Source: Gloeothece verrucosa PCC 7822 (GTDB lineage: Bacteria; Cyanobacteriota; Cyanobacteriia; Cyanobacteriales; Microcystaceae). Taken from it: a stretch of DNA of 64,000 nt. Shown here in pieces: positions 60,512 to 64,000 of the stretch (positions are counted from its first letter, which is position 1; every line of letters starts with the position of its first letter). The notes beneath the pieces are model-generated. The model was not told the DNA's origin and searched no databases. It saw nothing but the letters and a program-made list of their open reading frames with translations. A program made the position numbers and the translations under genes. The DNA is taken from positions 2,061,501 to 2,125,500 of the forward strand of contig NC_014501.1 in the NCBI RefSeq assembly GCF_000147335.1, written 5' to 3'.

Positions 60512-60579
60512 TCATTACAATTGGGGAGCATCCCAATGGAAGCTTCCCACTCATGTTTAAGACTTACGCACTGTAATGA
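60512..60579. repeat. Nested inverted repeat between the convergent secretion genes
   Basis: TCATTACA (60512-60519) pairs with TGTAATGA (60572-60579), and inside lies ATTGGG (60520-60525) with CCCAAT (60532-60537). The last part contains GACTTACGCA, a sequence reminiscent of IS or MITE ends in cyanobacteria. It lies between the stop codons of the exoprotein and TpsB genes, so it could be a terminator, a MITE remnant or both. Confidence 0.4.
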
Positions 60580-60607
60580 GCCGCAGTAAATACCATTTTT
60601 CCAGCCG

Positions 60608-62410
60608 CTAAAAACCATAATTAACGCTGAAATAAAACCCATCATCTTGCACATCATCCCCTCGAATATTAAGGTCCATTAGAGGCGGCGCGTAATCTAA
60701 TCGGATGTTTAACTTATCTATCGGTTGCCAAATAAGCCCTAATCCTAACCCTGCAATAACCGTTTGATTAGCCAGAATGGTATTAGGATTTCCTTCGGCA
60801 TTCCAGATAGCGCCCACATCAAAAAAAGGAGCTAAAATAAACACGGGATTATCGGCTCGATTGCGGACTAAAGTAATGCGATCTTCAATAGAAAAACGCG
60901 CTCCATTATCACCCGCCATCACATTTTGACGGTAACCGCGCACCGATTCTGCACCCCCAATAACAAACTGTTCTGAGGGTAATAAAGGGTCTGGAGTGAG
61001 TTGTAAATCCAGTTGTATAATTAAGAAATTATTCGGGTTAATGAGTTGTAAGCGTTGCACCTGGCCTAACCAACTAAAAAATTGACCATCTGGTATCGGT
61101 TCAGGATTTTCTGTTGCATCAAGTATCCCCGTTCCAAAGCGAAATTGAGAACGCAACCCCCAGGCCCCTGAACGCTGACGACTCACATAGTCCTGTCCAA
61201 AAGTAAAAACACTGGTAATGGTTACCCCTTGATTATTAGGGCCAAATCCAAATTGTGTGGGGACATCATTAAATAAAAATGTTCGACCATTGTAATAGCT
61301 AAAACCGGTCGAGAGTGCGAATTCTTGTCGAGGAGTACGGATTAGGGGTTGTCGATACTCTAAAGTGTATCTTTCTGACCTTCCCTCAATACCTAAATCG
61401 CCAATATTTTTGATGGCATCGTCAATACTATTAATGACTCGGTTACGCTCAATTAAAGTAGTAAAATAAATGGCTCCCTCCATCGGATTAAGAGGAGCGC
61501 GATAATTTAAATCTAAGCGATAAGTTCCCTCCCAAGTCTCAAAACGAGGACGGTAAGAAGTGGAAATTTGATCGCCGATACCTGTTACATTTCGATAAAA
61601 AAGATTGAGATTAAATCGGGTTGCACCGATACTGGGAGGAGAATAATTATCCGCTCCTACATTTCCCCCAAAAGAATTAGCTTCCGTTACCCGAACCACA
61701 AGCGTACTTCGGGCTTTTTCGTTTTCGCTCGTTTGTTCAGTGCTAGGCGGTTTTAAGGTGGCTTCTACATTTTTAAAAAGGGGATCATTTCTTAATAAAC
61801 GCAGTTGATTTTCGAGTTTTCTCACATTAAGCGGCTTTCCGACTCCCAATTCTACCCGAGAGCGCACATAATTTTGTAATCGACTTGTTCCCTCAATAAC
61901 AATATTGCCAATCGTACCTTCTAAAACTTGAAAAATTGCTACTCCATCAGCTACCTGAACTATGGCTCGAGAGTTAAGATAGCCAGCATTTAAATACAGT
62001 TGAGTAATCGCACTTGCCGCTTCTCTTAACTGTTGTTCTGTGGCTTCTGTTCCTTCGAGCGGTTTAATAATCGGATCTAATTCGGCTGCACCAAATACGG
62101 TACTCCCCACTACCTCGACTTTATTAATCTGAATTAGGGTTGAAGAAGATTTTTCAGCCACTATTTGCGGGAAATTCTGCTCAGAGTTTTCTAAAATACC
62201 TAATTTAAGCTCTAATCCTTTCGTGGTATTAAGGTTTATTTCCCTCCCGTCTAGCTCCTGATTCTCTAATGAAAAAATCATCTCTTGTTCAGAAATCGGT
62301 GTGGCTAAACCCTTATTTCCATCGATAATCATTACTCCTTCCACCATTAAAGCACTAGCAACAAACAGCTTTTGCCAATGCTTTTGTTTTGAGCCTTGAC
62401 TCTTTTCCAT
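60608..62410 (-). CDS. TpsB/ShlB-type outer-membrane transporter
   Basis: A 600-residue outer-membrane protein that exports TpsA-type exoproteins. The N-terminal part carries a hydrophobic signal (KLFVASALMVEGVMI). POTRA domains follow (about 95-230: IQINKVEVVGSTVFG, then GYLNSRAIVQVADGVAIFQV and IVIEGTSRLQNYVRSR). A 16-strand barrel starts around 240 (FGGNVGADNYS) and contains ESVRGYRQNVMAGDNG, the VRGY/F loop-6 motif. The protein ends in F, as outer-membrane barrels do. It is convergent with the exoprotein gene, 117 bases apart, and is its likely partner. Confidence 0.92.
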   Translation of the reverse strand: MEKSQGSKQKHWQKLFVASALMVEGVMIIDGNKGLATPISEQEMIFSLENQELDGREINLNTTKGLELKLGILENSEQNFPQIVAEKSSSTLIQINKVEVVGSTVFGAAELDPIIKPLEGTEATEQQLREAASAITQLYLNAGYLNSRAIVQVADGVAIFQVLEGTIGNIVIEGTSRLQNYVRSRVELGVGKPLNVRKLENQLRLLRNDPLFKNVEATLKPPSTEQTSENEKARSTLVVRVTEANSFGGNVGADNYSPPSIGATRFNLNLFYRNVTGIGDQISTSYRPRFETWEGTYRLDLNYRAPLNPMEGAIYFTTLIERNRVINSIDDAIKNIGDLGIEGRSERYTLEYRQPLIRTPRQEFALSTGFSYYNGRTFLFNDVPTQFGFGPNNQGVTITSVFTFGQDYVSRQRSGAWGLRSQFRFGTGILDATENPEPIPDGQFFSWLGQVQRLQLINPNNFLIIQLDLQLTPDPLLPSEQFVIGGAESVRGYRQNVMAGDNGARFSIEDRITLVRNRADNPVFILAPFFDVGAIWNAEGNPNTILANQTVIAGLGLGLIWQPIDKLNIRLDYAPPLMDLNIRGDDVQDDGFYFSVNYGF

Positions 62411-62567
62411 TTTAGATTTAAAAATATTTTTTTTCTATTTTATATTTATCACACTGAGTTTTGCGAAAATATTGTACTTAGAAAAAATTTACAGCAATAT
62501 TTATTTACATTTATTCTAAAGAAATATTAATTAAAATACAATGTAAAGAGCAGCAAGGAAAACTTCA

Positions 62568-64000
62568 ATGAAAATTGCCGACCTCTACCATCGCGTTAGA
62601 AATGGAATCAGATATATCGTCAGTTTTGGTCGTTTTAATCCGGCCAGTCAATCAGGACAGCACGCCATTATTGAGGAAATGCGACGTAAAGCTGTGGAGG
62701 CGGCAGAACACATAGATATTCCTGGAAGCGACTCAGCTAAAGGCAATTCCTCAGAAGTTAGACCCTTTCAAGCACAATTTCCTTGGTCTTACCAGAATGA
62801 ACCATCTGCTACTCACTCATCTACAGAGACTCCTATCCCTAATATCTCTGCTCCTATACCGATTCAAGAGCAACGTAACGATCCTTTTTATCCGGCATAC
62901 CAATGTAAAACCAATGATGCTTTAGGTTGTTATTATCCCCAGCAAACCCTACAACAGACACCACAAGCCAAATTTTGTTTAGGCTGTGGTTTTCCGGTAC
63001 CGTTAGCCGAAAATCGAGAAATTCGGGGAAGACGAGGCATTTATCAAACCGGTACTTTAGTGGGTAAACGAGGAATAGGACGAATTTATCGAGGAATTCA
63101 AAAAAACGAGAATCAACCAATTGTTATTAAAGAGTTTCTTTTACCCAATCGATCTTTTAAAAATTTAGAAGATTTTCAACAACGTCAAGCCACTTTTGTG
63201 CGTGTGGCTAATCTTACGGCAGCCGATGGAAGAGATAAAGATTTTCGCCTGATTATTCCTTGGGAAGCCGTTGCCGATGAACAGGAAAGACGCTGTTATT
63301 TAATTACTAAAAGTAATCTCGATACTTTGCCCACTCTTAGCAGTTATCTATCGAGTCATGGGGCAATGACGAACGATCAAGTTAAACTTTTATTAGATCA
63401 AATTTTGCAAAGCTTAGAGTTTCTGCATGGTCAAAGATTTCAATTTTCATCGGGTCAAATTCAAACGGGATTAGTTCATGGCAATTTGAATTTAAATAGT
63501 GTATTGATCTCTGAATCTAATCAACAAGATTTTTTTGTTTATTTGACTGATTTGCTTTTATGGGAATATTTATTTTATCGCCCGGATACTCAAATTAATC
63601 CCAAAACCGTCAATGATGATTTAATGGCGGTAGGAGAAATAGGGTTTAAAATGTTGATGGGGCCAACCGGTTTAGATCCTCGCAATGATCAACATTGGCT
63701 AGGTTCGGGAACTTCTTCCCCGCCAAAGGTAGAGCCAGCGTTAAAACAATTTATTTTGCAACTGTTAGGATTAAACTCTTCTTTTGCTACGGCCACCAAT
63801 GCCAGAGAAGTTTTATTAAAGTTACCTAAACCTCAGACAGATGAGCAACAGAAATTAACACCTGACGAAGATCTTGAGGCGGTTAAGCGGCGTTCTTGGA
63901 TGCCTTGGATAGTTGCGCCAGCCATCGTTATTTTAGGGGTGATAACTGTAGGAATAGTTGGGAGATTATCTCATAAATCTTACCCGGTTGTAAATCGAAA
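62568..64000 (+). CDS. Kinase-fold protein with zinc ribbon and membrane segment, probable pseudokinase (partial)
   Basis: At least 477 residues, running off the right edge. After a start MKIADLYHRVRNG comes a low-complexity stretch, then a Cys pattern (YQCKT...CYYPQQ...CLGCGF), a zinc-ribbon-like module. A protein-kinase fold follows: VIKEFLLPN keeps a beta-3 lysine, but the catalytic loop reads VHGNLNLNSVLI, so the HRD aspartate is N, and the DFG position reads TDL. A membrane segment (WIVAPAIVILGVITVGIVG) comes at about 450-470. The rest of the protein is outside the window. AAGGAA precedes the ATG at 62568. It may sense or scaffold rather than phosphorylate. Confidence 0.7.
   Translation, partial: MKIADLYHRVRNGIRYIVSFGRFNPASQSGQHAIIEEMRRKAVEAAEHIDIPGSDSAKGNSSEVRPFQAQFPWSYQNEPSATHSSTETPIPNISAPIPIQEQRNDPFYPAYQCKTNDALGCYYPQQTLQQTPQAKFCLGCGFPVPLAENREIRGRRGIYQTGTLVGKRGIGRIYRGIQKNENQPIVIKEFLLPNRSFKNLEDFQQRQATFVRVANLTAADGRDKDFRLIIPWEAVADEQERRCYLITKSNLDTLPTLSSYLSSHGAMTNDQVKLLLDQILQSLEFLHGQRFQFSSGQIQTGLVHGNLNLNSVLISESNQQDFFVYLTDLLLWEYLFYRPDTQINPKTVNDDLMAVGEIGFKMLMGPTGLDPRNDQHWLGSGTSSPPKVEPALKQFILQLLGLNSSFATATNAREVLLKLPKPQTDEQQKLTPDEDLEAVKRRSWMPWIVAPAIVILGVITVGIVGRLSHKSYPVVNR

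Noticed and set aside
1..64000. CRISPR array, prophage, integrase or intact insertion sequence
   Set aside because: No regularly spaced repeats of 25-40 bases, no transposase or integrase motif was found on either strand.

Overview
This window is chromosomal DNA of a cyanobacterium, most likely a unicellular or colonial one of the Cyanothece/Gloeothece/Microcystis type. The evidence is the gene content: SasA (the circadian output kinase with a KaiB-like N-terminus), a DUF4278 protein, a GH57 branching enzyme, bacterial Trm1, a pentapeptide-repeat protein, a DUF3598 protein and a CHAT protein secreted by the two-partner route. In addition there are at least six HIP1 octamers (GCGATCGC) and four clusters of the heptameric STRR repeat (GTCATTA). 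The DNA is AT-rich, with long AT-rich spacers. I saw no tRNA, rRNA, CRISPR array or intact insertion sequence.

Layout. 1-4.5 kb: a decayed reading frame at the edge, small cyanobacterial proteins, an Eis-like acetyltransferase and a ClC antiporter. 4.6-6.7 kb: a complete type II restriction-modification system: methyltransferase (+), facing the endonuclease and its overlapping controller gene (-), with a recognisable controller operator and promoter. 7-12 kb: a degenerate metallo-beta-lactamase-fold protein, a coiled-coil protein, two response regulators, hisG and guaD. 11.8-20.4 kb: a MASE1 histidine kinase, a membrane acyltransferase, Trm1, GH57 branching enzyme, SasA and TspO. 20.5-26 kb: an inactive/active M16 peptidase pair, a GST and a cytosine deaminase-like amidohydrolase.

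25.9-36 kb is a surface-polysaccharide region. Two paralogous glycoside-hydrolase-like exoproteins (one membrane anchored, one carrying cadherin/VCBS-type repeats) lie divergent from a polymerase (Wzy-like), a WecG/TagA glycosyltransferase and a Wzc-like chain-length protein whose Walker A lysine is replaced by glutamine. 36-50.9 kb is mostly housekeeping and small lipoproteins: aldo-keto reductase, DUF151 nuclease, riboflavin synthase, dihydrolipoyl dehydrogenase, a two-domain PPK2, a short SepF-like protein, a two-domain SagB-type nitroreductase and MurJ.

50.9-53.1 kb holds a GC-richer flavin-dependent halogenase-like gene set between two near-identical direct repeats, which suggests an acquired module. 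53.1-55.5 kb has a long RluA-type pseudouridine synthase and a Tat-exported intradiol dioxygenase. 55.8-64 kb holds a two-partner secretion pair: a 1551-residue exoprotein with a haemagglutinin-type secretion domain and a C-terminal CHAT caspase-like protease, and its TpsB outer-membrane pore. A kinase-fold pseudokinase with a zinc ribbon runs off the right edge.

The best candidates for new biology are the exported CHAT protease system, the halogenase module with its flanking repeats, the paired glycanase-like proteins beside the polysaccharide genes, and the lysine-less Wzc. All functional statements come from motifs read by eye, with no database search.
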